A DNA stretch of 64,000 bases, taken from NCBI RefSeq assembly GCF_042956465.1, contig NZ_JBIBGL010000007.1, forward strand, positions 124,001 to 188,000, in the 5' to 3' direction. Of the stretch, positions 43,592-51,327 are shown piece after piece. Numbering within the stretch: the stretch's first letter is position 1; every line of letters starts with the position of its first letter. This stretch comes from Embleya sp042956465. GTDB lineage: Bacteria; Actinomycetota; Actinomycetes; Streptomycetales; Streptomycetaceae. The notes beneath the pieces were generated by a model. It worked only from the letters and a program-made list of their open reading frames with translations, did no database searches and had not been told where the DNA came from. The position numbers and the translations under genes are program-made.

Positions 43592-44833
43592 TCAGGCCCG
43601 GTGCATCCGCACCGGCATGTCCTTGATGCCGTTCAGGAAGTTGGACCGCATCCGCCGTGCCGGCCCGAGCAGTTCCACCCGCTCGACCCGCTCCGCCAGG
43701 GTGCGGAACATGATCTCCAGTTCGAGCTTGGCCAGGTGCCGGCCGAGGCAGAAGTGCGGGCCGCCGCCGCCGAAGCCGAGCATCGGGTTCGGATCGCGTG
43801 CGATGTCGAGGCGGTAGGGGTCCACGAACACGTCCTCGTCGTGGTTGGCGGACGCGTAGTAGACGACCACCTTGTCGCCGGCGGCGATCGGCTGCCCGCT
43901 CAACTCGGTGTCGCGGACCGCGGTGCGCTTGAACGCGTTGACCGGGCTGACCCAGCGCACGATCTCGTCGGCCGCGGTGCCGGCCAGTCCGCCGGGGTCG
44001 GCGCGCAGCCGTTCCCACTGTTCGGGGTGCTCGATCAGCGCGAGCATGCCGCCGGAGATCGCGTTGCGGGTGGTCTCGTTGCCGGCCACCGCCAGCAGCA
44101 TGAAGAACAGGTCGAATTCGAGCGCGGTCAGCTCCTGACCGTCGCGGTCGGGGCAGACCAGCTTGGACACGATGTCGTCCACGGGACACTCGCGCCGGGC
44201 CGCGCCCAGCGCGTCCGCGTAGCCGAACATCTCCATCTGCACCTGCTCGGCCTCGCCCGCGTCCTGGCGCAGGTCCGGATCCGCCTCGCCGACCAGCTTG
44301 TTCGACCAGTCGAACAGCCGGTGCCGGTCGACCTGGGGTACGCCCATCAGGTCGGCGATCACCACCAGCGGCAACTCGGCCGCGCACATCGCCACGAAGT
44401 CGCCCTCGCCCCGGTCGACGGCGCTCGCCACGATCCGCTCGCACGCCTCGCGGACCTTGTCCTCCAGGGTCAGCGTGGTGCGCGGGGTGAAGCCCTTGTT
44501 CACGATGTTGCGCAGCCGTGAGTGCTCCGGCGGGTCCATGTTGAGCATCATCAGCCGCTGGGTGGCGAGCGCGTCCTCCTCGGGCTCGATGAGCAGGGAC
44601 AGCCGTTCGTGCGAGGAGAAGATCTCCGGGTTCCGGGACACCCGGATCACGTCGGCATGCCGGGTGACGGCCCAGAAGCCGTCCGGCCGCTCCGGGTCGG
44701 CGTGGCGGTAGACGGGGGCGGTGCGGCGCATTCGGGCGAACGTCGCGTGCGGGATGCCCGCCGCGTAGCTGTCGGGGCTGTAGACGTCGAACACGGCGGC
44801 GTTCGGGGCGGCGCTGTCGATCGTTTCGGGCAC
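43592..44833 (-). CDS. cytochrome P450
   Basis: 413 residues. Oxygen-activating I-helix LLAVAGNETTRNAISG, K-helix ExxR in TAADEIVRWV, and heme loop FGGGGPHFCLGRHLAKLE with the Cys ligand. The LNMDPPEHSRLRNIVNKGFTPR block resembles the CYP124/CYP125/CYP142 group that oxidises branched lipids and sterol side chains, so a lipid substrate is a fair guess only. Start GTG at 44833 follows GGAAGG. No ferredoxin gene adjoins. It could not be tied to the hopanoid operon 35 kb away. Confidence 0.93.
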   Translation of the reverse strand: MPETIDSAAPNAAVFDVYSPDSYAAGIPHATFARMRRTAPVYRHADPERPDGFWAVTRHADVIRVSRNPEIFSSHERLSLLIEPEEDALATQRLMMLNMDPPEHSRLRNIVNKGFTPRTTLTLEDKVREACERIVASAVDRGEGDFVAMCAAELPLVVIADLMGVPQVDRHRLFDWSNKLVGEADPDLRQDAGEAEQVQMEMFGYADALGAARRECPVDDIVSKLVCPDRDGQELTALEFDLFFMLLAVAGNETTRNAISGGMLALIEHPEQWERLRADPGGLAGTAADEIVRWVSPVNAFKRTAVRDTELSGQPIAAGDKVVVYYASANHDEDVFVDPYRLDIARDPNPMLGFGGGGPHFCLGRHLAKLELEIMFRTLAERVERVELLGPARRMRSNFLNGIKDMPVRMHRA

Positions 44834-45034
44834 GGCGGACCTTCCGGCAGTGGTGCTGGCGGGGCGCGGGCGCGGCCAGAATTCCACGGCTCGGGTGGGT
44901 CGGGAAGAGCGATCGGGGTGTGACGGCGGGCGATGTCGCGCCCGCCCGCGACCCGACACGCCGGGCGCGGGGTGGGACACGCCGGGACACGCCGGGACAC
45001 AACATCACGAAGAGCAACCCAACGAGCGAAGTCG

Positions 45035-45100
45035 TGACTTTTTGCTACTTTATAGACACTTTCTGTTAGTTTTTGTGACGGTGACAAAAGCAGACAAAGT
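45035..45100 (+). promoter_or_regulatory. AT-rich promoter-like patch
   Basis: In a 361-base gap (44834-45194), this patch is far richer in A and T than anything nearby (CTTTTTGCTACTTTATAGAC and the T-rich 20 bases after it). It lies 95-160 bases before the small membrane protein gene and probably holds its promoter. Just upstream (44975-45000) GGGACACGCC repeats in tandem. Confidence 0.4.
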
Positions 45101-45194
45101 CCGCCGTCCCACCGGCACTCTTCGCGCTGTCCCGAAATCGGCGCGGCCGTTCCGTCCCCTGCGCTCCCGAGCGCGCCTCCCGAGGAGTCACCCC

Positions 45195-45389
45195 ATGGCC
45201 TTGTCCATCTCCACCGTCGTCCTGCTGGGCGTCATCGTGTTCATCTTCATCCGCAAGGGCGGCATGCGAATCCCGCACGCGATCGTGTGCGCGCTGCTCG
45301 GGTTCTATCTCGCCAGTACCTCGATCGCGCCGAGCATCCACAGCAGTGGCAAGAGCGTCGCGAACCTGCTGAGCAGCCTGAACTTCTGA
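45195..45389 (+). CDS. small two-helix membrane protein
   Basis: 64 residues: hydrophobic segment 5-19 (ISTVVLLGVIVFIFI), RKGG turn, second hydrophobic stretch 25-45 (PHAIVCALLGFYLASTSIA), then a short polar tail. Start ATG at 45195 follows GAGGAG. Small proteins with a similar HAIVCxLLGFYLAST segment occur in Streptomyces genomes, without a known function that I can name. A universal stress protein follows 83 bases later. Confidence 0.7.
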   Translation: MALSISTVVLLGVIVFIFIRKGGMRIPHAIVCALLGFYLASTSIAPSIHSSGKSVANLLSSLNF

Positions 45390-45472
45390 TCGCGGCGGTC
45401 ACCCGAACCGGCTCGGCGGCAGGTGCGCCGGGCCGGTCTTCGCCGTTTCGACACCGGTAGGGGAGAGCAGGC

Positions 45473-46354
45473 ATGGCGAACACAGGCGAGGTCGACACAC
45501 CCCTGGTGGTCGTGGGCACGGACGGCTCGGAGCACGGCGACCGGGCGGTGGCCCATGCCGCCGCGGAGGCGGCCCGGCGCGGCGCACTGCTGCGCGTCGT
45601 GCACGCGATCCGGGTGCCGATGGCCACCCCCGGCTTCGAGCCGGTGGAGCCGAACGAGGACACCCGCCGGGCGGCCGAGGCGCTGGTCCGCGATGCCGCC
45701 GCGGCGGCACTGCGGCGCCATCCGGAGCTGAGCGTGCAGGCCCGGGTCGGCTACGGCCTGCCCGGCGACGCACTGCTCGCGGCGGCCGAGGGAGCGGTGC
45801 TGCTGGTCGCCGGATCGCGCGGGCGCGGCGGGTTCGTCGGCCTGCTCCTGGGCTCGGTCTCGCGATTTCTGGCCGCGCGGACGACGTGCCCGCTGCTGAT
45901 CGTGCGCGGCGAGCACGGGGCGCCGGCGCCGACCGGGGTGAACGTGCTGCTCGGCGTCCAGGGCGACGGCGACGACCGGGCGGTGCGGGCCGCGTTCGAG
46001 GCGGCCCGCGGGTGGGGCGTGCCGGTACACGCGGTGCACGCGTGGAGTTGGCCCGGCTACGCGGGCCTCGCCGGGCCCAGCGAGGCGGACATGCGCGCGG
46101 TCGCCGAGGTGCATGCCGCCGCGCTGGCGGGTGCGCTGAGCGGGGAGCGGACCCGGTTCCCCGATGTCGAGGTGCGCGCGGACTCGGTCATGGCGGACGC
46201 GGCCGGAACGCTCGTGGAGGCCTCGGCGGGCAGCGCGCTGGCGGTGGTCGGCGTACGGCACCACCGCGGCCCGCTGCGGCACTGGGTCGGCCACGTCGCG
46301 ACCGCCGCGATCGAACACGCGCACTGCCCGGTGCTGCTGGTCCCCCTGGACTGA
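45473..46354 (+). CDS. universal stress protein, two UspA domains
   Basis: 293 residues, tandem Usp fold. Domain 1 starts LVVVGTDGSEHGDRAVAHAA and ends with the nucleotide loop VAGSRGRGGFVGLLLGSVSR; domain 2 starts GVNVLLGVQGDGDDRAVRAA and ends ALAVVGVRHHRGPLRHWVGH followed by HCPVLLVPL. The first domain has the full GxGG(x9)GS ATP-binding loop; the second is degenerate. Start ATG at 45473 follows GGGGAGAG. Usually induced in dormancy or stress. Confidence 0.92.
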   Translation: MANTGEVDTPLVVVGTDGSEHGDRAVAHAAAEAARRGALLRVVHAIRVPMATPGFEPVEPNEDTRRAAEALVRDAAAAALRRHPELSVQARVGYGLPGDALLAAAEGAVLLVAGSRGRGGFVGLLLGSVSRFLAARTTCPLLIVRGEHGAPAPTGVNVLLGVQGDGDDRAVRAAFEAARGWGVPVHAVHAWSWPGYAGLAGPSEADMRAVAEVHAAALAGALSGERTRFPDVEVRADSVMADAAGTLVEASAGSALAVVGVRHHRGPLRHWVGHVATAAIEHAHCPVLLVPLD

Positions 46355-46426
46355 GCCCCGGGCCGCAGCCCGCTCCCGGCCCGCCCGTCGACGCGCTCGC
46401 CGGGCCGGCCATTATTCGATCAGTGC

Positions 46427-46443
46427 TTCAATCAGTGATTGAA
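46427..46443. promoter_or_regulatory. TetR-type operator overlapping the regulator start
   Basis: Perfect palindrome TTCAATCA-G-TGATTGAA. ATCAGTG is also repeated directly nine bases upstream. It ends one base before the ATG at 46445, so the regulator probably represses its own operon from here. Confidence 0.7.
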
Positions 46444-46444
46444 A

Positions 46445-47143
46445 ATGCCGGCACTTCGTGGTTTGGTGCCTGCCGTGACAGCACAATCACGGGCCCGGCT
46501 GCTCGACGAGGCCGAACGGCTCTTCCTCGCGCAGGGCTACGACCGGGTCTCCGTCCGGGCGGTGAACGCCGCCGCCGGGATGAATCCGGCCGCCGTGCAC
46601 TACCACTTCGGGTCCAAGCGGGACCTGGTCGTGGCGCTGCTGCAACAGCGCCTGGGGCCGCTGTGGGCCGGGCCACTGGCCGACCTGGACCGGGCCCGCG
46701 CGGCCGGGTGGACGCCCACGGTCGGCGAGGTGGTCACGATCATCGTCGAGCCGTTCGACCGACTGGCCCGCGAGCCGAACGGGCCGATGCTGCTCCAGTT
46801 GCTCGCCCGTACCGTGCTCTCCGGGCACGAACTGCCGTGGGACGACCCGTGGTTCCGGCACGCACCGTGGCGCGCACTGCTGGCCGCGGCGCGCCCGGAC
46901 CTGAGTGCCCGGGAGATCGCGGACCGCTGGCGGCTCGCCTTCGACCTGCTGCTCCAGCTCTACGGCCAACCCGTGGCGGACGCGTTCGTACCGCCGCCCG
47001 CCCCCACGGCCGTCGTCGGCTTCGTCACCGCCGGCCTCGACGCCCCACGCCCCGCCGACGCGTCGCCCGCCGACCCGGCGCCGACCGACCCGCTCCCACC
47101 CGGTCCGTCCCGGACGGCACGCACAGAACGAGGTGACTCGTGA
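46445..47143 (+). CDS. TetR-family transcriptional regulator
   Basis: 232 residues from ATG at 46445; GTG at 46466 and 46475 are later options, since the operator occupies the ribosome-site position of the first (it may be leaderless). The helix-turn-helix is RARLLDEAERLFLAQGYDRV, VRAVNAAAGMNPAAVHYHFG and SKRDLVVALL. The ligand domain resembles regulators of lipid or terpenoid catabolism only loosely. A Pro/Ala/Asp-rich tail ends the protein. It overlaps the oxidoreductase gene by four bases (GTGA), so both are co-regulated. Confidence 0.9.
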   Translation: MPALRGLVPAVTAQSRARLLDEAERLFLAQGYDRVSVRAVNAAAGMNPAAVHYHFGSKRDLVVALLQQRLGPLWAGPLADLDRARAAGWTPTVGEVVTIIVEPFDRLAREPNGPMLLQLLARTVLSGHELPWDDPWFRHAPWRALLAAARPDLSAREIADRWRLAFDLLLQLYGQPVADAFVPPPAPTAVVGFVTAGLDAPRPADASPADPAPTDPLPPGPSRTARTERGDS

Positions 47144-48312
47144 TACCCGACGTCTTCGCCCCTGCCACGCTCGGCCCGCTCACGCTGCGCAACCGGATCA
47201 TCAAGGCCGCGACCTTCGAGGGGGCCACCCCGGACGCGCTGGTCACCGACGACCTGATCGAGTACCACCGGCGTCCGGCCGCGGGCGGCATCGGGATGAC
47301 CACCGTGGCCTACTGCGCGGTCGCCCCCGAGGGCCGCACCGACCGACACCAGATCTGGATGCGCCCCGAGGCGGTGCCGGGCCTGCGCCGGCTCACCGAC
47401 GCGGTGCACGCCGAGGGCGCGGCGGTCTCGGCGCAACTCGGCCACGCCGGCCCGGTGGCCAACGCCAAGTCCAACGGCCGGACCGCGCTGTCCGCCGGTC
47501 GCATGTTCAATCCGCTGAGCATGCGCACCACGCACGCCGCGACCGAGGCCGACATCGCCCGGATCACCCGCGCGCACGCCGACGCCGCGCTGCTCGCGAT
47601 CGAGTCCGGTTTCGACGCGGTGGAGATCCACCTCGGCCACAACTACTTTGCCAGCGCCTTCCTCAGCCCCAAGCTCAACCACCGCAAGGACGGCTACGGT
47701 GGTTCGCTCGCCAACCGGGCCAAGGTCGCACGCGGCGTGTGTCGCGCGGTGCGGGACGCGGTGGGCGACAAGATCGCGGTGACCGCCAAACTCAACATGG
47801 AGGACGGCGTCCCCGGTGGCATCCGGCTGGAGGAGAGCATCCGCACGGCGCGCTGGCTGGAGGAGGACGGCTCGCTGGACGCGCTGGAGCTGACCGCCGG
47901 CAGCTCGCTGCTCAACCCGATGTACCTCTTCCGCGGCGACGCCCCGGTGCCCGAGTTCGCCGCGACCTTCCCGCAGCCGCAGCGGCTGGGCGTCAAACTG
48001 ATCGGCAACCGCATCCTGCGCTCGTACCCGTACGAGGAGGCCTACCTGCTCGCCTCCGCCCGGCAGTTCCGGGCCGAGCTGAAGCTGCCGTTGATCCTGC
48101 TCGGCGGGATCACCAACCGGGACACGATGGACCTCGCGATGACCGAGGGCTTCGAATTCGTCGCGATGGGCCGCGCGGTGCTGCGCGAGCCGGACCTGAT
48201 CAACCGGATCGCGGCCGAACGCGAGACCAAGTCCCTGTGCATCCACTGCAACAGGTGCATGCCGACCATCTACAGTCGCACCCGCTGCGTCGTGATCGAG
48301 CCCGACGCTTAG
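47140..48312 (+). CDS. NADH:flavin oxidoreductase (old yellow enzyme family)
   Basis: 390 residues, FMN-binding TIM barrel that reduces activated C=C bonds. FAPATLGPLTLRNRII at the start, AQLGHAGPVAN, the HLGHNYFASAFLSPKLNHR active-site strand, and ILLGGITNRDTMDLAMTEGF with FVAMGRAVLREPDLI, the FMN phosphate sites, are clear. The end has CIHCNRCMP, the Cys pattern of dienoyl-CoA reductase-like members, but the C-terminal NADPH domain is absent. GTG start at 47140 overlaps the TetR stop. Substrate unknown. Confidence 0.88.
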   Translation: MIPDVFAPATLGPLTLRNRIIKAATFEGATPDALVTDDLIEYHRRPAAGGIGMTTVAYCAVAPEGRTDRHQIWMRPEAVPGLRRLTDAVHAEGAAVSAQLGHAGPVANAKSNGRTALSAGRMFNPLSMRTTHAATEADIARITRAHADAALLAIESGFDAVEIHLGHNYFASAFLSPKLNHRKDGYGGSLANRAKVARGVCRAVRDAVGDKIAVTAKLNMEDGVPGGIRLEESIRTARWLEEDGSLDALELTAGSSLLNPMYLFRGDAPVPEFAATFPQPQRLGVKLIGNRILRSYPYEEAYLLASARQFRAELKLPLILLGGITNRDTMDLAMTEGFEFVAMGRAVLREPDLINRIAAERETKSLCIHCNRCMPTIYSRTRCVVIEPDA

Positions 48313-48411
48313 GCCGGCCCCCGCGCGCCGAGCCGCGGCACCGGAGACGACGCGACCCGACCCGCGGGACCCGGCCCGGGCCGTGCCCGCCGGACGGCCC
48401 CGGCACGCGAA

Positions 48412-48445
48412 ACGCCGGACGGGCCGAGTGCGGCCCGTCCGGCGT
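48412..48445. terminator. bidirectional terminator
   Basis: 14-bp perfect stem (48412-48425 with 48432-48445) and a six-base loop, between the convergent oxidoreductase and MaoC genes. Confidence 0.75.
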
Positions 48446-48485
48446 CGGGGCGGAGCACGACCGGTCGCCGGCCGGTCGTGCCCGC

Positions 48486-48944
48486 TCAGGCCAGGTAGCG
48501 GCTGATCGCGTCGATCACGCAGGCCGGCTTGGCCGAGCCGGCGATCTCGACGGTGATCCGGATGGTCACCTGGACGCCGCCCGCGATGTCGGCGACCGCC
48601 ACGATCTCCGCACCGCCGCGCACCCGGGAGCCCACCGGGACCGGCGCCGGGAAGCGCACCTTGTCCACGCCGTAGTTCACCCCCATCGAGATGTTCTGCA
48701 CCTCGACGATCTGCGGCAGGAACAGGTTGGACAGCGCCATCGTCAGGTAGCCGTGGGCGATCGGCGCGCCGAACGGGCCCTCCTTCGCCTTCTCCACGTC
48801 CACGTGGATCCACTGGTGGTCGCCGGTGGCGTCGGCGAACAGGTTGATCCGGTCCTGGGTGATCTCCAGCCACTCGCTGTGGCCGAGGTGCTTGCCCACC
48901 GAGTCCTTGATCTGCTGGAGGTCGGTGAAGACGGTGGCCGCCAT
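48486..48944 (-). CDS. MaoC-family (R)-enoyl-CoA hydratase-like protein
   Basis: 152 residues, single hot-dog fold. The hydratase motif FADATGDHQWIHVDVEKA with Asp and His is intact, followed by GPFGAPIAHGYLTMAL and GVNYGVDKVRFPAPVPVGSRVR. It would hydrate trans-2-enoyl-CoA. Start ATG at 48944 follows GGGAG. Its promoter region carries TATACC (minus strand, 48992-48997) and a small inverted repeat. Confidence 0.9.
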   Translation of the reverse strand: MAATVFTDLQQIKDSVGKHLGHSEWLEITQDRINLFADATGDHQWIHVDVEKAKEGPFGAPIAHGYLTMALSNLFLPQIVEVQNISMGVNYGVDKVRFPAPVPVGSRVRGGAEIVAVADIAGGVQVTIRITVEIAGSAKPACVIDAISRYLA

Positions 48945-48962
48945 GTGCGCTCCCGATCGTTT

Positions 48963-48997
48963 CTGATGGTCTGTCAGATCAGCTCTCCCGGGTATAC
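48963..48997 (-). promoter_or_regulatory. maoC promoter with small inverted repeat
   Basis: Minus-strand TATACC (48992-48997) as a -10, followed by TCTGA-N7-TCAGA (48963-48979) where a repressor could sit, then the ribosome site. No -35 was identified. The inverted repeat has only five-base arms. Confidence 0.35.
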
Positions 48998-49030
48998 CAG
49001 ACCGACCCGCCGCGATGCCGCCCGGGACGG

Positions 49031-51247
49031 TCAGGCGGTCGGGATCCAGGCCACCTGACGCACGTCGGCGAGCCGGTCCACCGAGATCCCGGCCGTCGAG
49101 ACGGTCCACAGATCGTCACCGATCACCAGGGAGCGCTGGATGGTCCCGCCCGGGTGCGTCACCCGACCCACCTCGACGATCCGACTGCCCTCGATCCGCA
49201 ACACCAGTGCGTACGAGCCGCCGCCCGGGGACTTCTCGCCCGGGGCGATCTGCGGCTGTGTCGGGATGCGGTAGGACTCGTTCACCGGCACCACCACGGT
49301 GCCGTCCTTGGCCCAGTACAAGAACGCGTGCGCGTTCTGCTCGGCCTGCGAGTTCGCGCCCGGGAGCGCGTACTGGGCGACCCGGGTCGGGTTCGCCAGG
49401 GTGCTCACGTCGAACAAGGACACCTGGGTGCCCAGCCGCCGGCCGCCGTCGGTGGCGTCCTGGCCGACGCCGATCAGCCGGCCGTCGGCGATCGGGTGCA
49501 GATAGGCCGAGTAGCCGTTGATCTTGAGCTCGCCGACCGCCTTGGGGTTGCGCGGGTCGCTCAGGTCCAGCGTGTACAGCGGGTCGGTCTGTCGGAAGGT
49601 CACCACGTAGGCGAGCGGGCCCGCGAAGCGCACGCCCATGATGCGTTCGGTCCGGCCCAGGCCGCCCACCCGGCCGATCGGGGTCAGCGTGTTGCCGCTG
49701 CGGGCCAGCACGGTGACCACCGACTCGGAACTGGAGCGCGGCGCGATCGGCGGCGGCATGTCCCGCGGCGTGCCCGGGATGCCCGGGGTGGCGTCGGTGG
49801 GATCGCTCGGGGCGATGCCGCCGCGCGGCGCGCTGCCCGGGACGGATCCGCCCGGTGCCGCGCTGCCCGGGGCGGTGTCGCTGCGGGTGGTGGTGTTCTG
49901 CGGAAGGATGCTCGGCACGGTCCGGGGGATGCTCGGGTCGCCGGGCGAGAGCGTGGTGGCCACCCGCAGGTTGCCCGCGTGTTCGGACATCGCGTACTCG
50001 TTGACCATCGCGCCCGAGACCACGCCGGTGCCGACCAGCTTCGGCGTGCCCTTGCCGGAGATGTCGAGCTGGTTGATCGTGGTCGTCGTGCTCGGCGGTC
50101 CGCCGCCGATCACCTTCGCGTCACCGGACACGGCGCGGTGCGTGGACGTGGTCGCCAGGTAGAGGTTGGACTCCGACGCGTACACGTTGTCCACGTCGGC
50201 GGCCACCGTCACCGGATCGCCCTTGTCCAGGTCGCGGGTCAGGTCGAAGGACAACACGCTCAACGTCGCGGTGCCGGTGTGCCCGGGGTCGCCGGGCTTG
50301 GCCTGCGGCCGGCTGACCCGGTCGCAGCCGACCAGATCGCCGGAATCGGTCCGGCCGTTCGCGGCGAGGGTGAACTGCGGCAGCCAGTCCGAGGCGGTCG
50401 AGCGCCGGATCAGATCCTTGGCCTGGTCCGACGATTTGGGTGTGGACATGGACAGCCGGGGCCGCGAGCGCACCACGATCCGTGCGGTGCTGCCGATCTG
50501 CCGCCCGTCCGTGTAGCTCCCGTCCACCGACAGATCGCCGATGATGCGCGGCGCGGCGGCCAGATCCACCAGCACGAAGCGGGCGTTGGGGTTCGCGGCC
50601 ACCGGCGACGAGCTGCCCGGGCCACCGGGGATCGGTGCCATCTTGCCCGAACCCCCCTTGCTCTTCGGCAGGTTCGTCGAGCCGTTCAGGATCAGCAGGG
50701 CCCGATCGCCGGACAGCAGCAGATCGCGCGCCCGCGCGCCCGGCACGTCCAGCGAGCCGGTGACCCGATGCGTCGCGGCATCCACCACGCTGAGCCGGCC
50801 GTCGGCCACGGTCAGCACCCGACGCCCGTCGGTCTTGACCAGATCGGGCTCGTCGACGCCCTGCTCCTGGGTGTTGGTGGTCGAGTGCTCGGCCGCCCCG
50901 GGCGCCGCCTGGTCCGCGGCCACGCCCTGCGGGGCCGCCGCCCTGGGCGCGGCGGCCGGCGCCTCGCCGTCCGCCAACTGCCCGGACTTGGAGTTGTCGG
51001 CGGATTTCTTCTCGGTCATCGTGCGCAGCGCCGCCGCCCGGAAGTCGTCGACCAGCGCGCCGCACGAGTCGAACGCGGTCAGCCGCATCGTCTCGCCGGA
51101 CCCGGCGGCCGTGCGGACCGGATCCGGCTTCGAGCCGCCGGAGGAGGTGCAACCGGTGACGACGAGTCCCGCCGTCAGCACGAATATCGGCAGGGCAGTG
51201 GCCCCGCGCGTGGAACGGTCGTGGATTCGCATGGCCATCCGACGCAT
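49031..51247 (-). CDS. secreted beta-propeller domain lipoprotein (PF09826-like)
   Basis: 738 residues. Signal peptide with lipobox VTGC (Cys33), then an Ala/Gly/Pro-rich linker to about 105. The remainder matches the secreted C-terminal beta-propeller family: TNTQEQGVDEPDLVKTDGRR, TVADGRLSVVDAATHRVTGS, RIMGVRFAGPLAYVVTFRQT, YTLDLSDPRNPKAVGELKI and YSAYLHPIADGRLIGVGQDA. A 70-residue Pro/Ser insertion interrupts it near 445-515. The start could be ATG at 51247, 51238 or 51232. Likely anchored outside the membrane; function in the family unknown. Confidence 0.82.
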   Translation of the reverse strand: MRRMAMRIHDRSTRGATALPIFVLTAGLVVTGCTSSGGSKPDPVRTAAGSGETMRLTAFDSCGALVDDFRAAALRTMTEKKSADNSKSGQLADGEAPAAAPRAAAPQGVAADQAAPGAAEHSTTNTQEQGVDEPDLVKTDGRRVLTVADGRLSVVDAATHRVTGSLDVPGARARDLLLSGDRALLILNGSTNLPKSKGGSGKMAPIPGGPGSSSPVAANPNARFVLVDLAAAPRIIGDLSVDGSYTDGRQIGSTARIVVRSRPRLSMSTPKSSDQAKDLIRRSTASDWLPQFTLAANGRTDSGDLVGCDRVSRPQAKPGDPGHTGTATLSVLSFDLTRDLDKGDPVTVAADVDNVYASESNLYLATTSTHRAVSGDAKVIGGGPPSTTTTINQLDISGKGTPKLVGTGVVSGAMVNEYAMSEHAGNLRVATTLSPGDPSIPRTVPSILPQNTTTRSDTAPGSAAPGGSVPGSAPRGGIAPSDPTDATPGIPGTPRDMPPPIAPRSSSESVVTVLARSGNTLTPIGRVGGLGRTERIMGVRFAGPLAYVVTFRQTDPLYTLDLSDPRNPKAVGELKINGYSAYLHPIADGRLIGVGQDATDGGRRLGTQVSLFDVSTLANPTRVAQYALPGANSQAEQNAHAFLYWAKDGTVVVPVNESYRIPTQPQIAPGEKSPGGGSYALVLRIEGSRIVEVGRVTHPGGTIQRSLVIGDDLWTVSTAGISVDRLADVRQVAWIPTA

Positions 51248-51327
51248 CGGGTACCGGAACGGTTCCCGGGCCCGGAGCCGGGCAGATGTGCGATCAGGCC
51301 GGTCCCGGCTGCGAAGGGGGAATCTTG

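Noticed and set aside
32500..43600. The FxSxx locus as an integrated mobile element
   Set aside because: No integrase, transposase, tRNA end or direct repeats were seen at its borders, and GC and codon use look like the surroundings.
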